Positions 44,741-53,921 of a stretch of 64,000 bases of DNA are shown piece after piece. This stretch comes from Candidatus Flexifilum affinis (lineage in GTDB: Bacteria > Chloroflexota > Anaerolineae > Aggregatilineales > Phototrophicaceae): assembly GCA_016713325.1 (NCBI GenBank), contig JADJPJ010000084.1, positions 62,001 through 126,000 of the forward strand. Reading direction: 5' to 3'. The notes beneath the pieces were generated by a model. It searched no databases and had not been told where the DNA came from. It saw only the letters and a list, made by a program, of their open reading frames with translations. The translations under genes and the position numbers were made by a program. The number at the start of each line of letters is the position of its first letter. The stretch's first letter is position 1.

Positions 44741-45427
44741 TCAGCACCCTGGCTTCGCCTTGCGTTCGATCAGCTCACCGTCATCGCCGAGCACGACATC
44801 GCCCAGTACCACATCGCCGTCGTCGGCCTCGTCGGCGGGCAATTCGAGTTCGGATGTTCGTAACCATGCGGCCTGCGGGCTTTCGTCCATCGACCCGGAG
44901 TCGCCGCGAAGCCATTCCGCCGATAGGATCTTTTTGACCCGGAGCGTAGTAGAGACGATAGGGATCGTGGTTCTTGAAGGTCAGGAATTCGATTTTACCG
45001 ACCTTGAACTTCACATCGTTAACCTTCACAAAATAGGTTGACTTGTCATCGCGGGGGCCTGTATCGAGCCTGACACGCCCTTCGACCATGTTCACCCCTG
45101 AGCGCAGATCCCGCGCAAGCCGGGAGCGGACGACCGCCATCGCCATCAGCCCTGCCACGAATGACACTAGGGCGAGGCAGCTGACGACCAGCTTGACGCT
45201 GCTGCTCACTCGCTCGCTCATGGCGCTGGGCACGAAGACCAGAACGCCCAGGAGAGCGCGCCCAGCAGGATGGCCCACTGCGTATGGTCGCGCAGACGCC
45301 GGCGCAGCTGCGCGGATTGCCGCTCACTCCACACACCCGCCATGTTGGCCGCCAAGTCGGACTCGTTGAAGCGAAGCGCCGCCATCAGGAGGTCTTCGTA
45401 CTTTTTGGGCTTTGAGTCCTGCGCCAC
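44741..45427 (-). pseudogene. Two-TM protein, second copy, frameshifted
   Basis: Same gene as 43815-44489 (KKYEDLLMAALRFNESDLAA; KSTYFVKVNDVKFKVGKIEF; the same C-terminal tail DNA), but with two frame changes: one near 45240 inside the first membrane helix and one near 44935 after YYAPG. The copy is therefore dead unless the assembly is wrong. It starts at GTG 45427 with AAGGA upstream. Confidence 0.85.
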
Positions 45428-45503
45428 GTCCCCGATCCTTCCCAACAATCCCGAATCGCTGCAATTGCTCCATCGAGGGCCGGCCAGGTTCCCGACGAAC
45501 GCC

Positions 45504-46373
45504 TCAGAACCATCTGAAATACTGAACTGTCTCCTCGTCCTGTTCAAACCCGACCGACTCATAAAGCACGTTGGACGCATTGTTCCCGCTCACGGAATCG
45601 ATGCGGGCGATCGCACAGCCGTGCTGCTGCATCCTGAGCAGCGTCGACAGCAGAATCGCCCGGCCGATCCCGCGCTGGTGCATCTCGGGGAGCACGCCCA
45701 GCGGCTCGATCTGGCCGGTCTTGACTCCGTGCACATCGCTCACCCAGCCGATGCAGAAGGCCACCAGCCTTCCCTGCTCATCTTCCGCCACCAGGTCGAG
45801 CGCCGGCTGATAAGCGGGATCGGCCAGAATGCGCGATCGCCACTCCACCGACATGTTGCGCGAGTCGAACGCCGCGCGGTGCAGCGCGACGTAGCTCTCG
45901 ACTTCGGCCAACCCGGCAAGCGGACGGAACCGTACCCCTGGCGGCACAACCGGTTCCAGCGGTCGTGCATCCAGAGGCATTGAGAGGTGGCGCATCGACC
46001 AGCCATCCGGCTCGAACCCGGTATTGAGCAGGGCGGCATCATCCACTTGCTGACTGCCGATCAGGAAGCCCAGATCGAACCCCTGCTCGGCGCGACTCTG
46101 CGCCAAGCGGGCGATCGCCCAGGCGAACAGGTCGGGCTTCAGAGGGTCGAAGCCGGGGGCCGTGGCCCAGTCCAGCGTCGAGAACTGCTGCTGAATGAGT
46201 CCAAACGCGATGACTTCTCCGGCGGGATCGCGCCAGAGACGCAAGTTGCGCGGGTCCTGGGCTGATGGCGAACAGAGGCGATAGGGCATGTCGACGACGT
46301 GGTCGCATACCTCGGGGTATGTCCGTGTGAATCGGAGGATCGCTTCAAAGTCGCTTTCTGGTGTTGCAGACAT
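45504..46373 (-). CDS. GNAT-family N-acetyltransferase
   Basis: 289 aa. The C-terminal half is a classical GNAT domain: RLVAFCIGWVSDVHGVKTGQ, the acetyl-CoA loop PEMHQRGIGRAIL, and CAIARIDSVSGNNASNVLYE with SVGF. The N-terminal half looks like a second degenerate GNAT domain (RDPAGEVIAFGLIQQQF). ATG 46373 has GAAAGG 7 bases upstream, and the longer start inside acpS is rejected. It lies 32 bases after acpS and forms the complete member of a tandem duplication with the two-TM gene. Confidence 0.9.
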   Translation of the reverse strand: MSATPESDFEAILRFTRTYPEVCDHVVDMPYRLCSPSAQDPRNLRLWRDPAGEVIAFGLIQQQFSTLDWATAPGFDPLKPDLFAWAIARLAQSRAEQGFDLGFLIGSQQVDDAALLNTGFEPDGWSMRHLSMPLDARPLEPVVPPGVRFRPLAGLAEVESYVALHRAAFDSRNMSVEWRSRILADPAYQPALDLVAEDEQGRLVAFCIGWVSDVHGVKTGQIEPLGVLPEMHQRGIGRAILLSTLLRMQQHGCAIARIDSVSGNNASNVLYESVGFEQDEETVQYFRWF

Positions 46374-46405
46374 GTGGCGCCTTTCCAGGGTACCCGGAGC
46401 TGGAT

Positions 46406-46768
46406 TTACATCGCCACCGCCACCGCTCCGGCGGTGGTGCCAGTGTGCGTCAGGCTGACATCCCACTGGGTGATGCCGAGCGACTCGGCCAGCGCCGCCG
46501 CCGCGCCGTGCAGGTGCAGCACCGGCCGCCCGCGCGGATCGCTGAGGATCTCGATGTCCACCCAGCGCACATCGCCGATGCCGGTGCCCAGCGCTTTGGC
46601 GACTGCCTCCTTGGCCGCCAGCCGCGCCGCCAGCCGGTTCGGACGGTCTTCGCAGTCGGCGCGCTCGCCGGCGGTGAAGAACCGGTTCAGGAACCGCTCG
46701 CCCAGCCGGGCGATGCCACCCTCAACGCGGTCAATTTCGATCAGATCGATTCCACAGCGCAGCGCCAT
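46406..46768 (-). CDS. acpS: Holo-[acyl-carrier-protein] synthase
   Basis: 120 aa, normal for AcpS (EC 2.7.8.7), which transfers phosphopantetheine from CoA to the acyl carrier protein. Signature residues: GIDLIEIDRVE (metal-binding Asp), RLAARLAAKEAVAKALGTGI (the WAxKEAxxKALG-type motif, here with RLA in place of WA) and VSLTHTGTTAGAVAVAM. The ATG is at 46768. It is likely the first gene of an operon with the acetyltransferase. Confidence 0.95.
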   Translation of the reverse strand: MALRCGIDLIEIDRVEGGIARLGERFLNRFFTAGERADCEDRPNRLAARLAAKEAVAKALGTGIGDVRWVDIEILSDPRGRPVLHLHGAAAALAESLGITQWDVSLTHTGTTAGAVAVAM

Positions 46769-46865
46769 CGGCTCATCCCACCACTATCAGACTGCAACCA
46801 ACCGCCAGATTGCGTTACAATCGCCAATCAAATAGAGATTTGATTTTAGCGTGGAGCGCCAAACT

Positions 46866-48398
46866 ATGGCAGTTCGCGAAAATCCCCCGGTCAATGGTCA
46901 ACCGCCGACCCCCGCTTCGACGCCGCAGATCGAAGTCCGCAACCCGGTGACGGGTGAGCGAATCGGCACGGTGCCGATCTTCAGCGCCGAGCAGGTGCGC
47001 GCCGCGGTGCAGAAGGCGCGGGCCGCCCAGCCGGCCTGGAATGCGCTCGGCGTGAAGGGGCGCGGCCGGCTGATCCGCCGCTGGGCCGACGCGATGTGGG
47101 ACTCACAGGTCGAGTTCATCCGCATTCTGCGCTCCGAGACGGGCAAGACCGAGCCGAACGGCTACAACGAAGTCGCCGTGATCGACAACACGGTCGGCTA
47201 CTACTACGGGCACGCCGCCCGCATCCTGCGGCCGCAGCGCCGATCGACGTTTCTCCCCTTCGTCTACAAAGCCACCGTCTACCATGAGCCCTACGGCGTG
47301 GTCGGGGCGATCACGCCGTGGAACTACCCCTATCTGAACCTGCTCATCGACGTGATCCCCGCGCTCTTCGCCGGCAATGCCGTCGTGATCAAGCCGAGCG
47401 ACGTGACTCCGTTCACCGCGCAGTACGCCATCGACAAGATGCACGAATGCGGCATCCCGCGCGATGTCATCCAACTGGTGAACGGCCGGGGCGACACCGG
47501 GCGCGCGCTGATCGACGAGGTGGACTGCATCACCTTCACCGGCAGCACCGGCGTTGGCAAGCAGATCGCCCTCCGCTGCGCCGAGCGCATGATCCCCTGC
47601 ACACTGGAGCTGGGCGGCAAGGATGCCATGATCGTGCTCAACGATGCCGACCTGGATCAGGCGGCCCTGAGCGCGGTGCGCGGTGGGCTGGAAAACGCCG
47701 GGCAGGCCTGTGTGGGCGTGGAACGCATTTACGTCGAAGAAGGGGCCTACGATGCCTTCGTGGAAAAACTGCGCAGTCACATGAACCAGATGATCTGCTG
47801 CGCCGACGACGGCTTTGGCGTGCACATGGGCAGCATGACCAACGCGCGGGAAGTCGAGCGTGTCGAGGCGCATCTTCAGGAGGCGGTCGAGAGGGGCGCG
47901 CAGGTGCTGGCCGGCGGCTACCGCCTGGAGGACAAAGGGCCGCTGTTCTTCGCCCCCACGCTGCTGACCGGCATCACCCACGACATGCGGGTCATGCGCG
48001 AGGAGACCTTCGGCCCGCTGCTGCCGGTGATGAAGGTGCGCGACGCCGAAGAGGCCATCCGCCTGGCCAACGACAGCCCCTACGGCCTGTCCGGGTCGGT
48101 ATTCAGCCGAAACGAGCGCCGCGCCGTGGAGATTGCCCGTCGCATGCATGCCGGCGACGTGTCGGTCAATGGCACGCAGTTGTTCTTCCTGTCGGCGGCG
48201 TCGACCATGGGCGGCTTCAAGGAGAGCGGTCTGGGGCGGCGCGGCGGCCCGGAGGGCATCCTGCGCTATGTGCAGACTCAGACCATTGTCGCCGACCGTC
48301 TGCCGATCAAGAATACGGACTATATCCTGGCCAACCGGCGGACCCGCCTGGCGTTTTCCCTGGTGCGGCGCCTGCGCAAGATCATCCCGACGATTTAG
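46866..48398 (+). CDS. NAD(P)-dependent aldehyde dehydrogenase
   Basis: 510 aa, ALDH superfamily. Cofactor and catalytic motifs are intact: TPWNYPYLNLL (Asn), FTGSTGVGKQI, LELGGKDAM (general-base Glu) and NAGQACVGVERIYV (nucleophile Cys), with EETFGPLLPV. The Asn-rich C-terminus TQLFFLSAASTMGGFKESGL is typical of succinate-semialdehyde or broad-range enzymes; the substrate is unassigned. The ATG at 46866 has GTGGAG 9 bases upstream; the in-frame GTG at 46851 is less likely. TACAAT at 46816-46821 may be its -10 box. Confidence 0.93.
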   Translation: MAVRENPPVNGQPPTPASTPQIEVRNPVTGERIGTVPIFSAEQVRAAVQKARAAQPAWNALGVKGRGRLIRRWADAMWDSQVEFIRILRSETGKTEPNGYNEVAVIDNTVGYYYGHAARILRPQRRSTFLPFVYKATVYHEPYGVVGAITPWNYPYLNLLIDVIPALFAGNAVVIKPSDVTPFTAQYAIDKMHECGIPRDVIQLVNGRGDTGRALIDEVDCITFTGSTGVGKQIALRCAERMIPCTLELGGKDAMIVLNDADLDQAALSAVRGGLENAGQACVGVERIYVEEGAYDAFVEKLRSHMNQMICCADDGFGVHMGSMTNAREVERVEAHLQEAVERGAQVLAGGYRLEDKGPLFFAPTLLTGITHDMRVMREETFGPLLPVMKVRDAEEAIRLANDSPYGLSGSVFSRNERRAVEIARRMHAGDVSVNGTQLFFLSAASTMGGFKESGLGRRGGPEGILRYVQTQTIVADRLPIKNTDYILANRRTRLAFSLVRRLRKIIPTI

Positions 48399-48405
48399 GG
48401 GCGGC

Positions 48406-49185
48406 ATGGCACAACACACCGAAACCACATTACCTCCCCGGCAGAGAAGAGCGCGGCGGCTGCTGGTCGCCATGACCCTCGTCGCCGTCAGCGTGCTGGC
48501 GACCGGGGCATTGTTTCGCGCCGTTTACGATCGCTTTCCCAACTATCAGGCCATCGCGGCTTTCCCGGAGCTAAAGCCAGAGGTGCGGCGCGGCGACTTA
48601 CCGCTGCCGCTGCCGTCGCTGCGTTCGCTGGTCGAGGGGCGTACCGGAGAAGCGACTGCGGATGCCATTGCCGAGTATTACGCCGCCGAACGGGACTCGC
48701 TGGCCCTGATCTTCAATGAGACGGACGATCAGCGGCTGCGCGGCCTGCTGGCCATGTACATGGTTCACCTCGCGGTGCCGTATGCCCCGATAGAGGAATT
48801 CCCGGCGGATCTGGTCGACTATGTCCGCGCGCCGGCCGCCGACTGCGGCGTCTACACCGCTTATACGCTTCAGGTGGGGCAGGCGCTGGGACTCACGGGG
48901 CGCAGTGTGCTCATCGATATGGGCAATCACGCCACGTCGGAGTTCCTGATCGGCGAGCGCTGGGAGATCTTCGATGCCACCTTCAACATGTGGGTCGATC
49001 AGTCCGTCGAGTCGCTGTACACCGGGGCGCAGCGCCTGTATCGCACCTTCTACTCGCCCATCACCGACCCGCTTGCCCGCCCAACCCTGTCGCCGGATGA
49101 AATTGATTGGTACCGGCTGCGCGGCGAACTGTTGCAGTGGGGTCTGTCCATCTATCCCGTGCCGATCAGCATCAGCGGCCCCTGA
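48406..49185 (+). CDS. Membrane-anchored transglutaminase-like protein
   Basis: 259 aa. One N-terminal membrane helix (LLVAMTLVAVSVLATGALF) and an extracytoplasmic domain with the order Cys (ADCGVYTAYTLQ), His (GNHATSEFLIG), Asp (WEIFDATFNMW), which matches the transglutaminase-like Cys-His-Asp triad. It may be a protease or crosslinking enzyme at the cell surface; activity is inferred from the triad only. AGGGG precedes the ATG, 7 bases after the aldehyde dehydrogenase stop, so it is probably in one operon with it. Confidence 0.8.
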   Translation: MAQHTETTLPPRQRRARRLLVAMTLVAVSVLATGALFRAVYDRFPNYQAIAAFPELKPEVRRGDLPLPLPSLRSLVEGRTGEATADAIAEYYAAERDSLALIFNETDDQRLRGLLAMYMVHLAVPYAPIEEFPADLVDYVRAPAADCGVYTAYTLQVGQALGLTGRSVLIDMGNHATSEFLIGERWEIFDATFNMWVDQSVESLYTGAQRLYRTFYSPITDPLARPTLSPDEIDWYRLRGELLQWGLSIYPVPISISGP

Positions 49186-49263
49186 GCGCTTCCTTTCGCA
49201 TCGGATTCCAAAAATTCGGGTACACTGAGATCAACCTCTAGGCCAGCGTGACAGGATAAACGC

Positions 49264-50751
49264 ATGTCCATATTGAACCGTCGACTCAACGATCCGAGCG
49301 GCCAGCCGCCGGAAAAGCGCCCAGATCCCGCTGCTGCCCGACCTGCCGCGCCCCAACCTCCTGCTGCCACCGCGCCCCCGCCCGATGCCGGGGCGGAACG
49401 CTATAACCATCTGAGCAATCAGAAGCTGCGCACGCCGGCCAAGATCGCCTATCTGCGCAAGATGCTGCGGACCAAGCTGCTGAAGTCGATCGATGAAGCG
49501 GACACCTGGAGTCGCAGCGACCAGGACAAGATCAACGTGATCGTCGAACGCCTGCGGGCGGCGATGGAAAAGGTGATCGCCGAGAAGCCAGAGTTCCGCC
49601 TGACGCGCGACGAATATGACGAGCTGCGCACGGCTGTCCTTGACGACCTGCTCGGCTACGGCGGCATCCAGCCGCTGGTCGAGGACAAGAGCTGCTCGGA
49701 AATCATGGTCAACGGCCCGGAGCAGATCTTCGCCGAGCTGCGCGGCAAGCTGCTGGAAACGGCCCACGTCTTCGACGACGAGGAGCACGTCTTCTACACG
49801 TCCCAACGCATCGTCCGACCCCTGGGCCGCACGCTCGACCGCACCAACCCGATGGTCGACGCCCGCCTGCCCGACGGCTCGCGCGTGCACATCGTCATGC
49901 CGCCCTCGGCGATGCTAGGCACGACCATCTCGATCCGAAAATTCCCGGAACGCCGGCTGGACATTCACGATCTGGTCAACAACGCCAGCCTGACCCAGGA
50001 TGTGGCCGACTTTCTGGAAGCCTGCGTCAAATCGCGCCTGAACATCGTGGTCAGCGGCGGCACCGGCTCCGGTAAGACGACTCTGCTCAACGTGCTGAGC
50101 GGCTTTATCCCCAACGACGAGCGCATCGTGACCATCGAGGACTCGGCGGAACTTCAGCTTCATCAGCGGCATGTCGTCCGCCTGGAGACCGCCCCGGCCA
50201 TCCCCGGCTCCAACAACCTGGGCATCCTGACCATCCGTGACCTGGTGCGCGGATCGCTGCGAATGCGCCCGGACCGCATCGTCGTCGGCGAGTGCCGCGG
50301 CGGCGAGGCGCTGGACATGCTCCAGGCCATGAACACCGGCCATGACGGATCGCTGACCACTGTGCACAGCAACAACCCGCGCGACTGCATCGGTCGTCTG
50401 GAGACGCTGTGCCTGATGAGCGGCGTCGATCTGCCCGTGGGCGTCATTCGTCGGCAGATCACCTCGGCGGTGGACATGATCATCCAGATCGCCCGCATCA
50501 AGGACGGCAGCCGCAAGATCGTCCAGCTCACCGAAGTGCAGGGCATGGAAGGCGAGCAGGTGACGCTGCAAGACCTGTTCATTTACAAGCAGCCCGGCCA
50601 GCGCAGTAACGAGGCTTCGAGCATGGGCGGTGGCAAGCTGGAGGCGAGCGGCTTCCGGCCCAACTTCAACGACCGGCTGGAAGAGAACGGCTTCCGCATC
50701 GGCGGGCGCATCTTCGGCGCCGGCCAGTCGCGCATCGGCGAGAAGACGTAG
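49264..50751 (+). CDS. cpaF: CpaF/TadA-type secretion ATPase
   Basis: 495 aa. A proline-rich N-terminal tail is followed by the GspE/CpaF N-domain (RTAVLDDLLGYGGIQPLVED; EIMVNGPEQIFAELRGKL) and the ATPase core with Walker A GGTGSGKTTLLN. It also has the Asp box (VTIEDSAELQL), Walker B (RMRPDRIVVGECRG) and His box (MNTGHDGSLTTVHSN). It powers Tad/Flp pilus assembly. ATG 49264 has AGGA upstream and TACACT (49221) as a possible -10 box. No tadB/tadC or pilin genes follow. The C-terminal 54 bases at 50663-50716 recur exactly at 55666-55719. Confidence 0.94.
   Translation: MSILNRRLNDPSGQPPEKRPDPAAARPAAPQPPAATAPPPDAGAERYNHLSNQKLRTPAKIAYLRKMLRTKLLKSIDEADTWSRSDQDKINVIVERLRAAMEKVIAEKPEFRLTRDEYDELRTAVLDDLLGYGGIQPLVEDKSCSEIMVNGPEQIFAELRGKLLETAHVFDDEEHVFYTSQRIVRPLGRTLDRTNPMVDARLPDGSRVHIVMPPSAMLGTTISIRKFPERRLDIHDLVNNASLTQDVADFLEACVKSRLNIVVSGGTGSGKTTLLNVLSGFIPNDERIVTIEDSAELQLHQRHVVRLETAPAIPGSNNLGILTIRDLVRGSLRMRPDRIVVGECRGGEALDMLQAMNTGHDGSLTTVHSNNPRDCIGRLETLCLMSGVDLPVGVIRRQITSAVDMIIQIARIKDGSRKIVQLTEVQGMEGEQVTLQDLFIYKQPGQRSNEASSMGGGKLEASGFRPNFNDRLEENGFRIGGRIFGAGQSRIGEKT
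50663..50716 (+). repeat. 54-bp exact repeat, copy in cpaF
   Basis: Encodes FNDRLEENGFRIGGRIF near the CpaF C-terminus. The same 54 bases lie at 55666-55719 inside the dockerin of a neighbouring gene, in the same orientation and the same reading frame. Confidence 0.95.
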
Positions 50752-50821
50752 AGTGGCCTGAACACCGGCACGTTCGTAGGGACAGCACTCTTGCTGTTCG
50801 ACAGAAATTCGCGGTTCTCCG

Positions 50822-50858
50822 GGGCGGGCGCAGGCAAACTTCGTTTGCCCGCCCGCCC
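50822..50858 (+). repeat. GC-rich stem-loop after cpaF
   Basis: GGGCGGGCG-CA-GGCAAAC pairs with GTTTGCCCGCCCGCCC around the loop TTC, with a two-base bulge. There is no T-run, so it is not a clear terminator. The rest of the 50752-51067 spacer has a GTAGGGAC repeat piece at 50774 and no gene I can support. Confidence 0.6.
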
Positions 50859-51067
50859 TTATGATTCTGCGCGCCGGCGCAGGGGCCGCTCCGTGTGTTG
50901 GCCCAAACGAACGAACAAACAAACCCTTCGCTCATCGCTCAAGCTTGTTCTCCGTATGATCATCGTCGGCGGATCGCCTTACATTCGTCATTACGGCTTT
51001 CACTGTGAGTCGCTAAGCTTGAAAGAGGACTAACCATTCAGTCGGCTTTCGCACTGGAGAAGACCTG

Positions 51068-53902
51068 ATGCGATTGAGATGGACCTCTTTCTGGATTTTT
51101 CTTTTTGTCGGCCTGGCCCTGGCACTCGGACTCACGGCGCTGGCGCAGGAAGCCCCTATCGATATTATCGAAATACCCCCCCCGATAACACAAGCGCCTG
51201 ACACGCCGACGCCCCCGCCGACCGCGCCCATTTTGCCGACACCAACCCTGCTGCCCGATACGGCAACGATCTCCGCCGCTGGTCACGCCCACCTCGCGGC
51301 GACTGAGAATCGTTTCGACGGTTTGGAATCGCCTTTCACCGCGCAGTTCTTCGACAACTTCGACGCCGGCCCCCTGGGCATCTGGCAGATCGGCGCAGGG
51401 TGGTCGGTCGTCGCAGACGAAGGCGGGCAGGCGCTTCTGGCTCAGCCGCCATCGGAGCCGGTGCTCACCACCTATGCCGACCTATACAACGCCGCGATCC
51501 AGGTCCATGCGCGGGTGGCTGCCGGCACCGTCCGTCTGCTTATGCGCTACGGCGCGGAGGGCGGCTACGCGGCGGAGCTTAACGCGCAGGGTGGCGTTCG
51601 GCTGCTGCGCGGCGATCAGCCGCTCGCCGAAGCCGTAATCCCAATCGGCGAGCCATACCGGGAATACCGGCTGCGCTTCTCAGCAGTCGAGGGATTGCTG
51701 ATCATATGGGTGGATGGCGTCGAAGTCCTTCGCGCGACCGATGCCGCACCGCTGTCCGCCGGCCGCCTGGGCTTCGCCGCACTCGACGGCGAAGTGATCG
51801 TGGATGATGTGATTGTGGATTGGCAGGCGAATCAGCCCATGATACCTACCTTGGAGATGGCTCAACCAGGGGATCAGAATTCAATAATTGAGCCACAGGT
51901 ATGGCAGATTGAAGACACCGGTGTGCGTGATCTTATTTTTGGCACCGACTCTCGATTTGCCAGCGGCATTACGGGCAATGCAAGCCTAGATTATTCCAAT
52001 CCAGCATTTCCCGACATCAATTTACAGGGTGCTTTCCCCATATGGCGGCTGGAGGGGGACGAAATTGCTTATGCGTCCAACCCAATCTCCCCGCAGGTCT
52101 GCCAAGTCTCGGCTCGTAGTATGCCTCCTGGCGGGGCGAACTGCCAACCGGCTTTGTTCATCATTCCCAACGTTCCAAATTCAAGGTGGGATCCTGTCTG
52201 GTCGCCGGATGGAACTAGAGTCGCATATGTGGAGATCAATGCCAACGGTACACGTGCCGACATCGTCATTCGTGATGCCGAGGACGAAGCAGGCACAAGC
52301 ACCAGAATCGTCAGCCAGGGTATCCCCGGCGTAGAGGTCAGTCTGATGCCGGCCTGGTCGCCCGATGGAGACCATCTTGCTTTTTCTGGTGGAAGTCCAT
52401 CGAATCCTGCCGGCTTTGCCATCTATACGGCTGACGTGACCGGTGATCCTATATCCGTGTCACAGTTTACGCTGGCCATTGGTTACTTTCTTCCCATTTG
52501 GTCACAGGATGGCAATCAGATCGCCTTCATGCACCTATCGGGAGTGGCCTTTTTCGTTCTTCCATTCAGCTCTTCGCCTCCGCCTACACCTGGAGGCACA
52601 CCAACACCGACCGTCACGCCAGGCTATCCCGCCTTCACCCCTGCACAGGGAAGCGTTTGGGGACAGATTTGGGCGCCAGGCACAGCGGGAGCTTATGCAT
52701 ATCTGCGTAATTTCAACGGCGTCAACTTCGAGATTATTGTCAACGGGCTTCCCCTTGCAACACGTGGTCTTGCCCCTAAACGCCGCCCACAGCAGCCGCA
52801 GCACTGCGAAGTCATGAACTCCTTTGACGACCACGAGGACGCGCTGCGCTTGCAGCCTTCTCTCTATGATGGGCAGCGGTTCTTCACGATACAGTATGCG
52901 TGGCCAATACAATCGGCAATAGTCGACATTCCGGAACGCCCCTGGCTCTGGTCCACAACTCCGGGTTTTGATGTGCCCGACTCGATTGAGATTGATGCGA
53001 TCATCGCAAAAGCTTCTATCGGCGTCATCCAATGGGTGTCATCGTCACGTCATTGGCTGAAAGTGGATGCATTTTACAACGGCTTGACCCAACCGCTGAC
53101 AGCCTATGCAGGCATCGAAAATCCTGTAACGCTCTATGGTGATGGATATGGAGGCTGCAGTCTCGCGACAATGGGTACGCCAACGCCTGATCCCGATATT
53201 CCGATCGTCAGCTTCTCGGCGACGCAACCCAGCTTTGACATCTCACGGGGTTCGCTCTTTGATAGCCATCAGCCGCCAGCCGTGATGGGTGATTTGGGTC
53301 TTCATGACGGGCTTTCCAGACAGGGAGATGGCTCCACCATTGATGTGATTCCGAGGAACAGCGAGCTTTGCATTGACGGGGGTGGGAGCTTCGCCGCATG
53401 CGATCACGCTGCTCCCGTTCCGGTGTATTCACCGGTCTCCGGATGCGTGAAGCTCGGCGAAGGCCGCGCTAGCGAGCTCGATACGCTGTTGATCAACGTC
53501 GATATGCTCGAAGGTGGTGTATGTACCAATTCCACTCTGGATAATGATGACCGCGTTATTAAGCTTACCCACCTCGACTATTCTGGCGTGACACTCCAGG
53601 GCAATAACTTGAGTAAGGGTTTGTGGCTTCCTGTCGCACAGGGAGACCTGCTGGGCTATCTATGCCAGTCACACAATGCTTCAGTCCCGCAGAGTCAGGG
53701 TGGATGCAACGTGGTTCCAAACAATCACACGCACTTGGCTGTCCAGTTGACCGCCATTCGCTATGGAACACCGAATTTCTATATTCAGCGCGCAGATGCT
53801 GTCATTCCCTTTGTTGGCTCGCCAAGATGTCTGTTCGATGATTGGGAAGTGGGCCAAGCCCCGACCCGCCAGACGATGCCGCTGCATGGCTGCGCGCCAT
53901 AG
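51068..53902 (+). CDS. Secreted beta-propeller protein with degenerate M23-like C-terminus
   Basis: 944 aa. A signal peptide (WIFLFVGLALALGLTALAQE) is followed by a Pro/Thr-rich stalk, a concanavalin-like beta-sandwich (FFDNFDAGPLGIWQIGAGWS; VDGVEVLRATDAAPLSAGRL) and TolB/PD40 propeller blades (WSPDGTRVAYVEINANG; WSPDGDHLAFSGG; WSQDGNQIAF). A second Pro/Thr stretch precedes the C-terminal domain with VPVYSPVSGCV, IKLTHLD, VAQGDLLGYLC and NHTHLAVQLT. The last resembles the M23 (LytM) layout with HxH, but the first His-x3-Asp metal motif is not obvious. Exported and probably cell-wall-associated. Confidence 0.82.
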   Translation: MRLRWTSFWIFLFVGLALALGLTALAQEAPIDIIEIPPPITQAPDTPTPPPTAPILPTPTLLPDTATISAAGHAHLAATENRFDGLESPFTAQFFDNFDAGPLGIWQIGAGWSVVADEGGQALLAQPPSEPVLTTYADLYNAAIQVHARVAAGTVRLLMRYGAEGGYAAELNAQGGVRLLRGDQPLAEAVIPIGEPYREYRLRFSAVEGLLIIWVDGVEVLRATDAAPLSAGRLGFAALDGEVIVDDVIVDWQANQPMIPTLEMAQPGDQNSIIEPQVWQIEDTGVRDLIFGTDSRFASGITGNASLDYSNPAFPDINLQGAFPIWRLEGDEIAYASNPISPQVCQVSARSMPPGGANCQPALFIIPNVPNSRWDPVWSPDGTRVAYVEINANGTRADIVIRDAEDEAGTSTRIVSQGIPGVEVSLMPAWSPDGDHLAFSGGSPSNPAGFAIYTADVTGDPISVSQFTLAIGYFLPIWSQDGNQIAFMHLSGVAFFVLPFSSSPPPTPGGTPTPTVTPGYPAFTPAQGSVWGQIWAPGTAGAYAYLRNFNGVNFEIIVNGLPLATRGLAPKRRPQQPQHCEVMNSFDDHEDALRLQPSLYDGQRFFTIQYAWPIQSAIVDIPERPWLWSTTPGFDVPDSIEIDAIIAKASIGVIQWVSSSRHWLKVDAFYNGLTQPLTAYAGIENPVTLYGDGYGGCSLATMGTPTPDPDIPIVSFSATQPSFDISRGSLFDSHQPPAVMGDLGLHDGLSRQGDGSTIDVIPRNSELCIDGGGSFAACDHAAPVPVYSPVSGCVKLGEGRASELDTLLINVDMLEGGVCTNSTLDNDDRVIKLTHLDYSGVTLQGNNLSKGLWLPVAQGDLLGYLCQSHNASVPQSQGGCNVVPNNHTHLAVQLTAIRYGTPNFYIQRADAVIPFVGSPRCLFDDWEVGQAPTRQTMPLHGCAP

Positions 53903-53921
53903 CGGGAAAGGCTGAACACTG

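Noticed and set aside
48133..48405. Upstream extension of the transglutaminase-like gene
   Set aside because: It overlaps the aldehyde dehydrogenase coding end in another frame; the ATG at 48406 has its own ribosome site and begins the membrane anchor.
51068..53902. Active M23 endopeptidase
   Set aside because: The HxH motif and beta-sheet layout are present, but the first His-x3-Asp metal motif is not clear, so only a degenerate or divergent M23-like domain is claimed.
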